A DNA stretch of 56,375 nucleotides from Rhodococcus yananensis (GCF_020515525.1 NZ_JAIYEP010000022.1:1-56375), one strand, 5' to 3'. Shown: positions 18,752 to 28,015, numbered from the stretch's first letter. Made by a program: numbers and translations. The notes: generated by a model not told the origin, from the sequence alone.

Positions 18752-19626
18752 GCGTCGACCTCCTCACGTGCGCGGCCCCGATGCGCGATCACCCGGAGCG
18801 CAAGCAGCACCGCGAACGCGATGAGCAACAACACCACCGAGACGGCGGCGGCATTGACGGGCCGGTCGATCTCGATCTGCTGCTGGATGTACTGCGATGC
18901 CACCTGGGTGTGCCCGGGAATGTTCCCGCCGATCAACACGATCGAGCCGTACTCGCCGATCGCTCGGGAGAACGCGAGACCCACACCGCTGAGGATCGCG
19001 GGGCCGAGAGCCGGGAGCACGACCTTCCGGAAGATCGTGAAGTTTCCGGCCCCGAGGGATGCCGCGGCTTCTTCCACTTCGCGGTCCGTCTCGAGCAGCA
19101 CGGGCTGCACGGACCGCACGACGAACGGGAGGGTCACGAAAGCGAGGGCGACGACGAGGCCGGGCCGGGTGGCGTTCAGGTGCACACCGAGGGGGCTCTG
19201 CGGCCCGTAGAGAGCGAGGAGCACGATGCTCGCCACGATGGTGGGCAGGGCGAACGGCAGATCGATCAGCGCGTTGACGACCCGTTTCCCGGGGAAGTCG
19301 TCGCGCACGAGCACCCAGGCGATGAGGGTACCCATCACCGCGTTGATCAGCGCGACGACGATCGAGACGATCACGGTGATGCGCAGCGTCGCCAGCGCTC
19401 CGGGGGCGGTGACGGCAGTGACGAATCCGGCGATCCCGTCCGCGAAGGCGTGGGTGGTCAACGCCGCCAGTGGTAGCAGGACCACGATGCTCAACCACAG
19501 TGTGGCTACACCGATTCCGAGGGGCCCGACCGCACCGGTGACGGTACGGACGGCGCGACGGCGACGGGGTGGTTTCGCGGCGGCCGCCTCGGTGCCCGGA
19601 CCGACGGTGGTGGCGGTGGAACTCAC
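18748..19626 (-). CDS. cysT: sulfate ABC transporter permease
   Basis: A 292-residue permease with about 30 extra cytoplasmic residues (Ala/Arg-rich) before the first membrane segment. The EAA loop is [21 protein letters not shown]. It forms the transmembrane channel with CysW. It starts 9 bases after the sbp stop and overlaps cysW by 4 bases. Confidence 0.94.
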   Translation of the reverse strand: MSSTATTVGPGTEAAAAKPPRRRRAVRTVTGAVGPLGIGVATLWLSIVVLLPLAALTTHAFADGIAGFVTAVTAPGALATLRITVIVSIVVALINAVMGTLIAWVLVRDDFPGKRVVNALIDLPFALPTIVASIVLLALYGPQSPLGVHLNATRPGLVVALAFVTLPFVVRSVQPVLLETDREVEEAAASLGAGNFTIFRKVVLPALGPAILSGVGLAFSRAIGEYGSIVLIGGNIPGHTQVASQYIQQQIEIDRPVNAAAVSVVLLLIAFAVLLALRVIAHRGRAREEVDA

Positions 19627-19635
19627 GGCGCGGCG

Positions 19636-20691
19636 CTACTTCGTCGCGTTGTCGTAGATCACGGCGATCGAGCCTGATCCGTCGGCGAACAGTTCTTCGT
19701 CGACCGTGCTCCAGCCACCCAGATCGTCGATGGTCCACAGCTTCTCGGGCGTGGGGAACTCGTCCGCGAACTCGGCGGCGACCGCGGGGTCGACGGGCCG
19801 GAATCCGGCCAGCGCCCACAGTCGCTGGGCCTGTTCGGTGTAGAGGAAGTCGTTGAAGTCCTGCGCCGCCTCGATGTTCGGTGCGTTCTTCACCACCGCC
19901 GCGGGATTCTCGATCTTGAATGTGACCGGCGGGGTGACGTGCTCGACGGGATCGCCGTTACGTTCGGCGAACAACGCCTCGTTCTCGTAGCTGAGCAGCA
20001 CGTCACCGGTGCCCTGCAGGAACGTCTCGGTGGCCTCACGGCCGGACTTGGGCTGCACTTTCACGTGTTCTTCGACCAGCGCGGTCACGTAGTCGAGCCC
20101 CGCCTGGGGGTCGGCACCGCCGTTGCTCTTCGCCGCGTAGGGAGCGAGCAGATTCCATTTGGCCGACCCGGAACTGAACGGGTTGGGTGTGACGACCTCG
20201 ACATCCTCACGCAACAGGTCGTCCCAGTCCCGGATGTTCTTCGGATTGCCTTCGCGGACTACGATGGTGACGACCGATCCGAACGGAATCCCTTCGTAGG
20301 CACCGCTGTTCCAGTCTTCATCGACGAGGCCGGCATCGACGAGCCGGGTGATGTCCGGTTCGACGGAGAAGTTCACGAAGTCTGCCTCCGCGCCGTCGCG
20401 CACCTTGCGGGATTGATCGCCCGACGCACCGTAGGACTGCTGGAAGTCGATACCCTCCCCCGCCTCCGTCTCCTTGAACGCAGGAATCACCCGGTCGAAT
20501 CCGACTTTCGGTACCGCATAGGCGTACAAGTTGACGGTGCCGGTGATCTCGGATCCTGTGCCGCCCGCTCCGACGGTGTCGCTGGAACCACCGGAGCACG
20601 CGGCCGTCGCGGTGACGGCGGCGAGGACGGCGGCGGCGGCGAGAGCACGGCGGGCTCGCGAGCGCGGATGCGCAGAACGGTGATGATGCAT
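19636..20691 (-). CDS. sulfate-binding lipoprotein
   Basis: A 351-residue periplasmic-type binding protein (Sbp/CysP/SubI family). It has an Arg-rich signal peptide and a lipobox TAAC with Cys32. Mature segments such as VNLYAYAVPK, QQSYGASGDQSRKV and GSAKWNLLAPYAAK are typical of the sulfate-binding family. It captures sulfate at the outer face of the membrane for CysTWA. GGAG lies 10 bases before the ATG. The first gene of the operon, it lies 237 bases downstream of a Cys-rich leader ORF. Confidence 0.94.
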   Translation of the reverse strand: MHHHRSAHPRSRARRALAAAAVLAAVTATAACSGGSSDTVGAGGTGSEITGTVNLYAYAVPKVGFDRVIPAFKETEAGEGIDFQQSYGASGDQSRKVRDGAEADFVNFSVEPDITRLVDAGLVDEDWNSGAYEGIPFGSVVTIVVREGNPKNIRDWDDLLREDVEVVTPNPFSSGSAKWNLLAPYAAKSNGGADPQAGLDYVTALVEEHVKVQPKSGREATETFLQGTGDVLLSYENEALFAERNGDPVEHVTPPVTFKIENPAAVVKNAPNIEAAQDFNDFLYTEQAQRLWALAGFRPVDPAVAAEFADEFPTPEKLWTIDDLGGWSTVDEELFADGSGSIAVIYDNATK

Positions 20692-20928
20692 GGGGGTTCA
20701 CTCCTGTGTGGGCTGTCCGGTCACGGCGACCGGAACGGAGAATTCCGAGGGAGAGGATCGACGTCGCCGACCACGTGCGTAGCCCGATGCGGCACCTCGC
20801 CCCGCCACGATACGACCGGTACCGGTTCCGTCGACAACGGACACCACCGGGAAATGATCACTGCGGCGCACGGGAATTCGCATCCGGTCACCGAAGCGGA
20901 CGACTCCGCGCACCTCGGGACGGGTGGA

Positions 20929-21024
20929 TCAACAGCGACAACAGTCGACGTCGGCCACCGACGGCATGCCCACAGCGATCAGCGCCAACTGGTGGCGCAC
21001 GCTCGGGACGGCGGTAGCGGACAT
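20929..21024 (-). CDS. cysteine-codon leader peptide of the sulfate transporter operon
   Basis: A 31-codon ORF that starts MSATAVPSVRHQ and ends VADVDCCRC-stop, so three of its last four codons are Cys (TGT TGT CGC TGT). The -10 hexamer TACAGT at 21032-21037 is 7 bases before the ATG, so the mRNA probably starts at the ATG. It precedes the sulfate-binding lipoprotein gene on the same strand. The arrangement copies that of the leader before sirA and suggests cysteine-responsive attenuation of sulfate uptake. Too short for standard gene finders; the regulatory role is inferred. Confidence 0.8.
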   Translation of the reverse strand: MSATAVPSVRHQLALIAVGMPSVADVDCCRC

Positions 21025-21031
21025 GCGCGGA

Positions 21032-21037
21032 ACTGTA
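21032..21037 (-). promoter_or_regulatory. -10 element of the sulfate transporter operon
   Basis: TACAGT read on the minus strand, ending 7 bases before the leader ATG. This spacing predicts transcription starting at the A of the ATG. No clear -35 was identified. Confidence 0.5.
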
Positions 21038-21081
21038 GCAGAGGTGTCCGCAACACCGAAACGCACGGAGACGAAGAAAGG

Positions 21082-21159
21082 TCAGCGGGTGAGCAACCAC
21101 GCCACGACGACGAGCACGAGCAGCGCGATCAGCGCAAGGGTCACGCGGGAGCGTGGCAT
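21082..21159 (-). CDS. 25-residue membrane microprotein
   Basis: An ORF of 25 codons, MPRSRVTLALIALLVLVVVAW and LLTR, consisting of a basic start, one hydrophobic helix and a basic end. GGAGG stands 9-10 bases before the ATG, inside the end of the preceding 68-codon gene, whose stop is one base before this ATG. The strong ribosome site and coupled position support translation. Function unknown; perhaps a partner of the upstream membrane protein. Confidence 0.65.
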   Translation of the reverse strand: MPRSRVTLALIALLVLVVVAWLLTR

Positions 21160-21160
21160 A

Positions 21161-21367
21161 TCAGCAATCCTCCGTCGTCCGTGCCGGTGGTTCGGATTCG
21201 CCGCGGCCGATCACCGTGAACACCGTGGCGATCACGCGGTCCAGCAACCAGGCCACCGCACCGCACAGGGGCACCATCACCGCGAATACCAACGCGGCCT
21301 GCGGTACGAACGACAGCCCGGCGAGCCACAGCTCGAAACCGTCCCACCATGCCGCGACCCGATCCAC
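21161..21367 (-). CDS. small membrane protein
   Basis: A 68-residue protein (VDRVAAWWDGFELWLAGL and on). A hydrophobic stretch at about 13-50 could form one or two membrane helices, and a polar tail ends TTEDC. GTG 21367 lies 7 bases after a TAGGGT -10 candidate, suggesting a leaderless transcript; a GTG three codons upstream is also possible. A small membrane protein gene (Rv2401A) occupies a similar place between the sulfate transporter and GH15 genes in M. tuberculosis, as I recall. Divergent from the GH15 gene. Function unknown. Confidence 0.68.
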   Translation of the reverse strand: MDRVAAWWDGFELWLAGLSFVPQAALVFAVMVPLCGAVAWLLDRVIATVFTVIGRGESEPPARTTEDC

Positions 21368-21433
21368 GACGTCCACCCTATCCGTCCGCGCGTTCGGGCC
21401 GCGCCACCCCCTCCCGGCAGTGATCATGGAGTG

Positions 21434-23371
21434 ATGGCCCCCACATCGCGACTGCACGTGACCGCGCAGCACCGCACCGCGTTCCCGCCCATCGACGACT
21501 ACGCCTTCCTGTCCGACTGCCACACGTCCTGCCTGGTCGGCCCGGACGGCTCCGTCGAATGGATGTGTGTGCCCCGCCCCGACTCCCCCAGCGTGTTCGG
21601 GGCGCTGCTGGATCGCAGCGCCGGGCATTTCCGGATCGGCCCGCACGACCGGACGGTGCCGGCGGCACGTCGCTATCTACCGGGCGGAATCGTGCTGGAG
21701 ACGACGTGGCAGACCGACACCGGCTGGATCGTGGTGCGCGACGCCCTGGTCATGGGGCCCTGGTACGACGTGCACGCGCGGCCGGGAACTCAGCGGCGCA
21801 CCCCCTCCGACTGGGAGGCCGAGCACATGCTGTTACGCACCGTGCGCTGCGTCAACGGCACAGTTGAACTGGACATGAGCTGCGAACCCGCCTTCGATTA
21901 CCACCGCGAGAGCACCCGCTGGGAGTACACCGGGCAGGTGTACGAGGAGGCGACCGCGGTGTGCTCGGCAGCCTCCGAGGACCATCCGCGGCTGAGGCTC
22001 ACCTCGGACCTGCGGCTCGGGTTGGAGGGACGCGAAGCACGGGCACGCACCCGCATGCGTCAGGGGGACTCGGTGTTCGTGGCACTGTCCTGGGGCGAAC
22101 AGGAACCTCCCCGCACATTCGCCGACGCTGCGGCGAAGATGGTCACCACCCAGGATTTCTGGCGGGAATGGATCACCACCGGCCGCTTCCCCGACCATCG
22201 CTGGCGCAGTTATCTCGAACGCAGCGCCCTGACCCTCAAGGGCCTCACCTACGCACCCACCGGCGCACTGCTGGCCGCGCCGACCACCTCACTGCCGGAG
22301 ACGCCGCGAGGCGAGCGGAACTGGGACTACCGGTACGCGTGGGTCCGCGACTCGACCTTCGCGCTCTGGGGCCTGTACACGCTGGGTCTCGACCGCGAGG
22401 CCGACGACTTCTTCTCGTTCGTCCTGGACGTGTCGGAGACCGCCGACGGCTCCACCCACCCCCTGCAGGTGATGTACGGGGTGGGCGGCGAACGTGTCCT
22501 CACCGAGAGCACCCTCGACCACCTGTCCGGATACGACGACGCCCGTCCCGTCCGCGTCGGCAACGACGCGTACCGGCAGCGGCAACACGACGTCTGGGGT
22601 GCGCTGCTCGATTCGGTGTACCTACACGTCAAGTCGCGGCAGCAGATCCCCGAATCCCTGTGGCCGGTGTTGCGGAACCAGGTGGAGGAGGCCGTCGAGC
22701 ACTGGAGCGAACCGGACCGCGGCATCTGGGAGGTGCGTGGCGAACCGCAGCACTTCACGTCGTCGAAGGTGATGTGCTGGGTGGCTCTCGACCGCGGTGC
22801 TCGTCTCGCGGAGATGCACAGTCAGCCGGACTACGCCCAGCGGTGGGCGGCGACCGCCCAGGAGATCAAGGACGATGTGCTGGCGCACGGCGTGGACGAG
22901 CGCGGTGTGTTCACCCAGCGCTACGGGGATCCGGCGTTGGACGCCTCGAATCTGCTGATCGTCCTCATGCGGTTCCTACCACCGGACGATCCGCGGGTCC
23001 GGGCCACCGTCCTCGCGATCGCCGACGAACTGACCCACGACGGCCTCGTCCTGCGGTACCGGATCGAGGAGACCGACGACGGCCTGTCGGGCTCCGAGGG
23101 TGCCTTCACGATCTGCTCGTTCTGGCTGGTGTCGGCCCTCGTCGAGATCGGCGAGGTCGAACGCGCCGCGACGTTGTGCCGCAGGTTGCTCGACTATGCC
23201 AGCCCGCTCAAGCTCTACGCCGAGGAGATCGATCCGACGACCGGGCAGCATCTCGGCAACTTCCCGCAGGCGTTCACGCATCTCGCGCAGATCAACGCGG
23301 TGGTGCACGTGATCCGCGCGGAGCAGCACCTCGGGTCGGGAGAGTTCCGTCCCGCACATCTGCGGCACTGA
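21434..23371 (+). CDS. glycoside hydrolase family 15 protein (trehalase/glucoamylase-like)
   Basis: A 645-residue protein with the N-terminal beta-sandwich and C-terminal (alpha/alpha)6 barrel of GH15. Recognisable segments are DYAFLSDCHTSCLVGPDGSVEWMCVPRPDS at the start (split here by function only), NWDYRYAWVRDSTF, and the late LKLYAEEIDP motif that carries the usual catalytic Glu. Mycobacterial members at this locus act as trehalases, so trehalose is the likely substrate, but maltodextrin cannot be excluded. No signal peptide, so probably cytoplasmic. Start at ATG 21434 (GTG 21431 is possible). Confidence 0.88.
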   Translation: MAPTSRLHVTAQHRTAFPPIDDYAFLSDCHTSCLVGPDGSVEWMCVPRPDSPSVFGALLDRSAGHFRIGPHDRTVPAARRYLPGGIVLETTWQTDTGWIVVRDALVMGPWYDVHARPGTQRRTPSDWEAEHMLLRTVRCVNGTVELDMSCEPAFDYHRESTRWEYTGQVYEEATAVCSAASEDHPRLRLTSDLRLGLEGREARARTRMRQGDSVFVALSWGEQEPPRTFADAAAKMVTTQDFWREWITTGRFPDHRWRSYLERSALTLKGLTYAPTGALLAAPTTSLPETPRGERNWDYRYAWVRDSTFALWGLYTLGLDREADDFFSFVLDVSETADGSTHPLQVMYGVGGERVLTESTLDHLSGYDDARPVRVGNDAYRQRQHDVWGALLDSVYLHVKSRQQIPESLWPVLRNQVEEAVEHWSEPDRGIWEVRGEPQHFTSSKVMCWVALDRGARLAEMHSQPDYAQRWAATAQEIKDDVLAHGVDERGVFTQRYGDPALDASNLLIVLMRFLPPDDPRVRATVLAIADELTHDGLVLRYRIEETDDGLSGSEGAFTICSFWLVSALVEIGEVERAATLCRRLLDYASPLKLYAEEIDPTTGQHLGNFPQAFTHLAQINAVVHVIRAEQHLGSGEFRPAHLRH

Positions 23372-23401
23372 GCGCCGCTCATCTCGAGCACTGAGCGCGG
23401 C

Positions 23402-24388
23402 TCAGGCCGCGGCGACCGCTTCCAGCTGGGGACGGATCGCGTCGAGACCGTACAGCGCCGACGCCGCCGACGGGGTGTTGAATGCGACGACCGTCGGATA
23501 GTCGAGGACCGCGAGGGCACCACTTCGTACCGCGGGGAGCTGGTCGAATCCGGGCAGCGCCATCAGGTCCGCCTCGGTTCCGCCGTTGGGGAGGATGATG
23601 AGCAGGTCCGCGACGAGTGCGTCGACACGCTCGGGGCTGAGCGTCAGCCGGCCCATGCTGACCCCGGCCTCCTCGACCAGAGACGGCGGCAGCGTCATTC
23701 CGATCTGCTCGAAGACGGTGGCGGCGCCGTCCCCCGGGTCGGCCACGAGCACGAACTGCTGGGGTCCGAACAAGAACTGCGACAGCACCGCGGTCCTGCC
23801 GTCGAGGCCGGGCAGCGCGTACTCGTCGATCTCCGCGTTGCGGTCGGCGACGATCCGGTCCGCGTCGTCCTCGCGACCCAACAGGACACCGAGCGCGCGG
23901 ATCTGATCGTCCCACGGGTCGACGGCGCCGGACAACGGTGCGACGGTCGGCGCGACCGCGGCGAGTGTGTCGTATGCCGACCGGTCGGTGATCTGCCAGT
24001 TCCCCAGGATCAGATCGGGTTCGAGTGCGGCGATCTCCTCCGTGGGTAGCGGTCCCTGCCCCGCCGCGATGTTGCCTGCGTCGAGCTCCACCGCGTCGGC
24101 CGAGACGGCCTGCTGCCACGGGTACAGACCGCGGTCGTCCCCCATCGTGCCGGCGCTGATGTACCCGACGGGTTGCACATCGAACTCGAGGAGCGCGTCG
24201 ACCCACTGGCTGGACGTCGCGACGATTCGGTCCGGCGTCCCGTCGACCGTGGTCGTGCCGTAGAGATGGTCGACCGCCGCCACCGTCGCCGGCGCGGTAC
24301 CGCCGGTGTCGCCGTCGTCGGTCGCGCAACCGGTGATCGCCGAACCGACGAGCACCGCCGCGCACAACGACAGGATCCGAACGCGCAT
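23402..24388 (-). CDS. iron-siderophore-binding lipoprotein (FecB/FhuD type)
   Basis: A 328-residue substrate-binding protein with a signal peptide and lipobox ITGC (Cys21). The fold is the FecB/BtuF type (TTTVDGTPDRIVATSSQWVD, PDLILGNWQITD, later VVAFNTPSAASALYGLD). It would bind a ferric siderophore outside the membrane, but no permease or ATPase gene is adjacent, so it must share a transporter encoded elsewhere. An imperfect IdeR-type iron box lies upstream. Convergent with the GH15 gene. Confidence 0.87.
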   Translation of the reverse strand: MRVRILSLCAAVLVGSAITGCATDDGDTGGTAPATVAAVDHLYGTTTVDGTPDRIVATSSQWVDALLEFDVQPVGYISAGTMGDDRGLYPWQQAVSADAVELDAGNIAAGQGPLPTEEIAALEPDLILGNWQITDRSAYDTLAAVAPTVAPLSGAVDPWDDQIRALGVLLGREDDADRIVADRNAEIDEYALPGLDGRTAVLSQFLFGPQQFVLVADPGDGAATVFEQIGMTLPPSLVEEAGVSMGRLTLSPERVDALVADLLIILPNGGTEADLMALPGFDQLPAVRSGALAVLDYPTVVAFNTPSAASALYGLDAIRPQLEAVAAA

Positions 24389-24407
24389 GAACTGCCTCCC
24401 TCATCGA

Positions 24408-24422
24408 GTGAGGCAGACCTTA
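24408..24422. promoter_or_regulatory. possible IdeR/DtxR iron box
   Basis: GTGAGGCAGACCTTA matches 11 of 15 positions of the GTTAGGCTAACCTAA core of the IdeR consensus as I know it. It sits 20-34 bases before the lipoprotein ATG, a repressor position. Weak match; iron control is inferred from the gene's role. Confidence 0.38.
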
Positions 24423-24455
24423 CAACGACGGTGGGTCGGGCGGGGGCGTCACGAT

Positions 24456-25388
24456 TCAGCGGAACCGCGCGAGCAGTTCGTCGGCCTGAGCGCCGATGTC
24501 CCGGATCACGTCACCGGCCGGTCGTTCCGCGGTCACCAGTCCCGCGGCCTCACCCGCGTACACGACGCCGGTGTCCGGATCGTCCGCGGTGTACGCGTCG
24601 GCGAGGGTCTGCTCGTCGGCCCCGGCACCGTGCCACCGCTCGGTGAACGCGTTGGTGAGCGCGCGACCGCCCCACCGCTGCGGCCACGGTTGGTGCCGTG
24701 CCTTGTCGAAGACGTCCGTGTACACGGTGTCGGTGCTGCCCGCGTCGACGAGTCGCCCCCGCGCGTACGCGGGACCGACGGTCTCGGGGCTCGCCAGCAG
24801 AGCGGTTCCGACGAACGCGCCTTCACCGCCCGCGGCGAGCACTGCCGCCAGGCCCCGTCCGGAGGCGATCCCACCGGCCGCCAACACCGGCAGCGACGTC
24901 GACTCGAGGATCTCCTGCAGCAACGGCAACGTGCCGATCCGGCCCGTGTGCCCACCGGCCTCGTGCCCCTGCGCCACGACGGCATCCACTCCCGCCGCCT
25001 CGACGACCCGCAGGTCGTCGACCGTGTTGATCTGCGACAGCACGAGCGCACCGGCGGCGTGCGCGCGCTCCACGAACGGAGCAGGATCACCGAACGACAG
25101 CGTCACGACCCGCGGTTCCAGGGCGAGGACCGCGTCGAGCAACGCATCGTCGTCGTGCAGCGACCACGTCATCAGCCCGAACCCGAGGAGACCACCGCCG
25201 ACCTCCCGCGCGGTACGCGCCTCGGTGTCGAGCCACTCCGCCGTGTTGTACCGCGCGGCACCGATCAGTCCGAGACCGCCGGCGCGGGTGACCTCCCCGG
25301 CGAGCGCTCCCCCGGCACGGCCTCCCATCGGAGCTCCCACCAGCGGCAACGTGATTCCGAGTTCTCGGGTGAGCCAGGTGTCGAGCAC
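24456..25388 (-). CDS. nitronate monooxygenase (NPD family)
   Basis: A 310-residue FMN-dependent TIM-barrel enzyme of the 2-nitropropane dioxygenase family. PLVGAPMGGRAGGALAGEVTRAGG is at the N terminus, the catalytic-His segment QGHEAGGHTGR in the middle, and the FMN phosphate-binding LPVLAAGGIASGRGLAAVLAAGG follows. It oxidises nitronates such as propionate-3-nitronate, or serves as a related flavin oxidoreductase. GTG 25388 with GGAAGGA upstream is the best start. It lies 38 bases after lepA on the same strand and could be cotranscribed. Confidence 0.86.
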   Translation of the reverse strand: MLDTWLTRELGITLPLVGAPMGGRAGGALAGEVTRAGGLGLIGAARYNTAEWLDTEARTAREVGGGLLGFGLMTWSLHDDDALLDAVLALEPRVVTLSFGDPAPFVERAHAAGALVLSQINTVDDLRVVEAAGVDAVVAQGHEAGGHTGRIGTLPLLQEILESTSLPVLAAGGIASGRGLAAVLAAGGEGAFVGTALLASPETVGPAYARGRLVDAGSTDTVYTDVFDKARHQPWPQRWGGRALTNAFTERWHGAGADEQTLADAYTADDPDTGVVYAGEAAGLVTAERPAGDVIRDIGAQADELLARFR

Positions 25389-25426
25389 GGGAGATCCTTC
25401 CGATGGTCGTCGTTTCTTCGGTCCGG

Positions 25427-27316
25427 CTACTTCTTGGGTTTGTCGGCCGACGCCTCCGACGACAGGGCGGCGACGAAGGCCTCCTGCGGCACGTCGACAC
25501 GTCCGATCGTCTTCATGCGCTTCTTGCCTTCCTTCTGCTTCTCGAGCAGTTTGCGCTTGCGGCTGATGTCGCCGCCGTAGCACTTGGCGAGCACATCCTT
25601 GCGGATCGCTCGGATGTTCTCTCGCGCAATGATCTTCGACCCGATCGCTGCCTGCACCGGCACCTCGAACTGCTGGCGCGGGATCAGTTCCTTGAGCTTG
25701 GTGGTCATCTTGTTGCCGTATGCGGCCGCGGCATCCTTGTGCACGATCGCACTGAACGCGTCCACGGCCTCACCCTGCAGCAGGATGTCGACCTTGACCA
25801 GGTCCGCGAGTTGCTCACCGGCCTCCTCGTAGTCGAGGCTCGCGTAACCGCGCGTACGGGACTTGAGCGAGTCGAAGAAGTCGAAGATGATCTCGGCGAG
25901 CGGCAGTGTGTAGCGCAGTTCGACGCGGGTCTCCGAGAGGTAGTCCATGCCGCCGAGCTCTCCACGGCGCGACTGGCACAGTTCCATGATCGAGCCGATG
26001 AACTCGCTGGGCGCGATGACCGTGCACTTGACGATCGGCTCGTAGATCTCACGCATCTTGCCCTCCGGCCAATCGGAGGGGTTGGTGACGATCTGTTCGT
26101 GCCCGCCCTCGGTGATCACCCGGTACACCACGTTCGGGGACGTCGAGATCAGGCCCAGACCGAATTCCCGTTCGAGACGCTCGCGGGTGATCTCCATGTG
26201 CAGCAGACCGAGGAAGCCGCATCGGAAACCGAATCCGAGCGCCACCGACGTCTCCGGCTCGTAGGTCAGCGCTGCGTCGTTGAGCTGCAGCTTGTCGAGG
26301 GCTTCGCGCAGATCGGGGTAATCGGACCCGTCGACCGGGTACAACCCCGAGTACACCATCGGGCGGGGTTCGCGGTATCCCGTCAACGGGTCGGTGGCAC
26401 CGTCGCGGGCGGTGGTCACCGTGTCGCCGACCTTCGACTGGCGGACGTCCTTCACCCCGGTGATCAGGTAGCCGACCTCACCGACACCCAGTCCCCTGGT
26501 GGCCTTGGGTTCGGGTGAGACGATCCCGACCTCGAGCAGTTCGTGGGTGGCACCCGTCGACATCATCTTGATCTTCTCGCGGGGGACGATCTTCCCGTCG
26601 ACCACGCGAACATAGGTGACGACTCCGCGGTAGGTGTCGTAGACCGAGTCGAAGATCATTGCGCGCGCCGGGGCGTCCGGATCGCCGACGGGGGCCGGGA
26701 TCTGCCGGATCACCTCGTCGATCAGCTCCGCGACGCCCTCGCCCGTCTTGCCGGACACCCGTAGCACGTCTTCCGGTTCGCAACCGATGATGTGCGCGAT
26801 CTCGGACGCATAGCGGTCGGGGTCGGCGGCCGGCAGGTCGATCTTGTTCAGGACCGGGATGATCGTGAGGTCCTTGTCGAGAGCCAGATACAGGTTCGCG
26901 AGGGTCTGCGCCTCGATTCCCTGGGCGGCGTCGACGAGCAGGACGGCACCCTCACACGCCTCGAGCGCGCGGGACACCTCGTAGGTGAAGTCGACGTGCC
27001 CGGGCGTGTCGATCAGGTGCATCACGTAGTCCTCGCCGTCGAGCTTCCACGGCAATCTCACGTTCTGCGCCTTGATGGTGATGCCGCGTTCCCGCTCGAT
27101 GTCCATGCGGTCGAGGTACTGCGCGCGCATCTGCCGTTCCTCGACGACACCGGTGAGCTGCAGCATGCGATCGGCCAACGTCGACTTGCCGTGGTCGATG
27201 TGCGCGATGATGCAGAAGTTCCGGATCTTCGACGGGTCCGTGAACGTGGTGTCGGCGAAGGTGGTGATGTCGTGCTCCTGACTCGGGCCGGCGGCGGCCC
27301 TGCAGGCCGCGGTCAC
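25427..27316 (-). CDS. lepA: elongation factor 4 (LepA)
   Basis: A translational GTPase with G1 [10 protein letters not shown]3 DTPGH, G4 NKID and the unique C-terminal domain ending in a basic [15 protein letters not shown] segment. It back-translocates stalled ribosomes or aids 30S assembly. The only canonical start before the GTPase domain is GTG 27316, which gives 629 residues and lies 6 bases after a TATTCT -10 (27323-27328), so the mRNA may be leaderless. Relatives start near residue 17 here, where the codon is ATC preceded by CAGGAG, so the true start is uncertain. Confidence 0.95.
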   Translation of the reverse strand: MTAACRAAAGPSQEHDITTFADTTFTDPSKIRNFCIIAHIDHGKSTLADRMLQLTGVVEERQMRAQYLDRMDIERERGITIKAQNVRLPWKLDGEDYVMHLIDTPGHVDFTYEVSRALEACEGAVLLVDAAQGIEAQTLANLYLALDKDLTIIPVLNKIDLPAADPDRYASEIAHIIGCEPEDVLRVSGKTGEGVAELIDEVIRQIPAPVGDPDAPARAMIFDSVYDTYRGVVTYVRVVDGKIVPREKIKMMSTGATHELLEVGIVSPEPKATRGLGVGEVGYLITGVKDVRQSKVGDTVTTARDGATDPLTGYREPRPMVYSGLYPVDGSDYPDLREALDKLQLNDAALTYEPETSVALGFGFRCGFLGLLHMEITRERLEREFGLGLISTSPNVVYRVITEGGHEQIVTNPSDWPEGKMREIYEPIVKCTVIAPSEFIGSIMELCQSRRGELGGMDYLSETRVELRYTLPLAEIIFDFFDSLKSRTRGYASLDYEEAGEQLADLVKVDILLQGEAVDAFSAIVHKDAAAAYGNKMTTKLKELIPRQQFEVPVQAAIGSKIIARENIRAIRKDVLAKCYGGDISRKRKLLEKQKEGKKRMKTIGRVDVPQEAFVAALSSEASADKPKK

Positions 27317-27387
27317 CCCTGCAGAATATCCAAGACGCGCGGTGCCCGGACGATCGGCCACGACACACGCCGCTAAGCTCGTCGCCC

Positions 27388-27987
27388 GTGGCGGGTAAGT
27401 GGATGAAGTTGGGCAAGGAACTCGGACGTCTCGCGGTCGCGCGCGGACCGCAGCTGTACCGGCAACTCCAGCGGTCCGGTGTGATCGATCGGGCGATCGG
27501 CGCGGTGTCGAGCGCATCGGGGAAGGATGCTCCGTCGACACCGTCCGCGCCCGCATCACCGAAACCCGGCCCGATGCCGGGACGCCCCGTCGCGTCGCGG
27601 ACGATGCCCACCGCGCAGCGAGCCCGACGGGTCGAGTACGCGCCCGATCTCGACGGGCAGGCCGATCCCGGCGAGATCGTGTGGACGTGGGTGGAGTACG
27701 AGGAGGATGCCACCCAGGGCAAGGACCGTCCCGTACTCGTCGTCGGCCGCGATCGGTCCACCCTGCTCGGGCTGATGCTGTCGTCGAACGGCGACCGCGA
27801 CGGCCAACGCGACTGGGTGGGCATCGGCACCGGTGCGTGGGATTCGCAGGGGCGACCGTCGTGGATCCGCCTCGACCGCGTCCTCGACGTTCCGGAGGAC
27901 GGCATCCGCCGTGAGGGCGCCGTCCTCGACCGGTCACGTTTCGACGACGTCGCCCGACGACTGCGGGACGACTACGGCTGGGCCTGA
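27388..27987 (+). CDS. PemK/MazF-like domain protein, Rv2405-like
   Basis: A 199-residue protein, divergent from lepA as Rv2405 is in M. tuberculosis. The first 45 residues are basic and amphipathic and residues 46-75 are Pro/Ala-rich. Residues 92-199 resemble a PemK/MazF fold ([32 protein letters not shown], then WVGIGTG). No antitoxin gene is adjacent and the gene is conserved next to lepA, so it is probably not a classic toxin. GTG 27388 follows TAAGCT by 8 bases, consistent with a leaderless mRNA. Function unknown. Confidence 0.82.
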   Translation: MAGKWMKLGKELGRLAVARGPQLYRQLQRSGVIDRAIGAVSSASGKDAPSTPSAPASPKPGPMPGRPVASRTMPTAQRARRVEYAPDLDGQADPGEIVWTWVEYEEDATQGKDRPVLVVGRDRSTLLGLMLSSNGDRDGQRDWVGIGTGAWDSQGRPSWIRLDRVLDVPEDGIRREGAVLDRSRFDDVARRLRDDYGWA

Positions 27988-28015
27988 CCCCGGCGTCCCG
28001 ACCGAAGCGCACGAT

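Noticed and set aside
20698-20913. 71-codon ORF between the Cys leader and sbp as a gene
   Set aside because: Arg-rich, low-complexity composition and no ribosome site; kept only as a possible element of the leader RNA.
27388-27987. A type II toxin-antitoxin module at the PemK-like gene
   Set aside because: No antitoxin ORF is adjacent, and the gene is conserved beside lepA in related genera.
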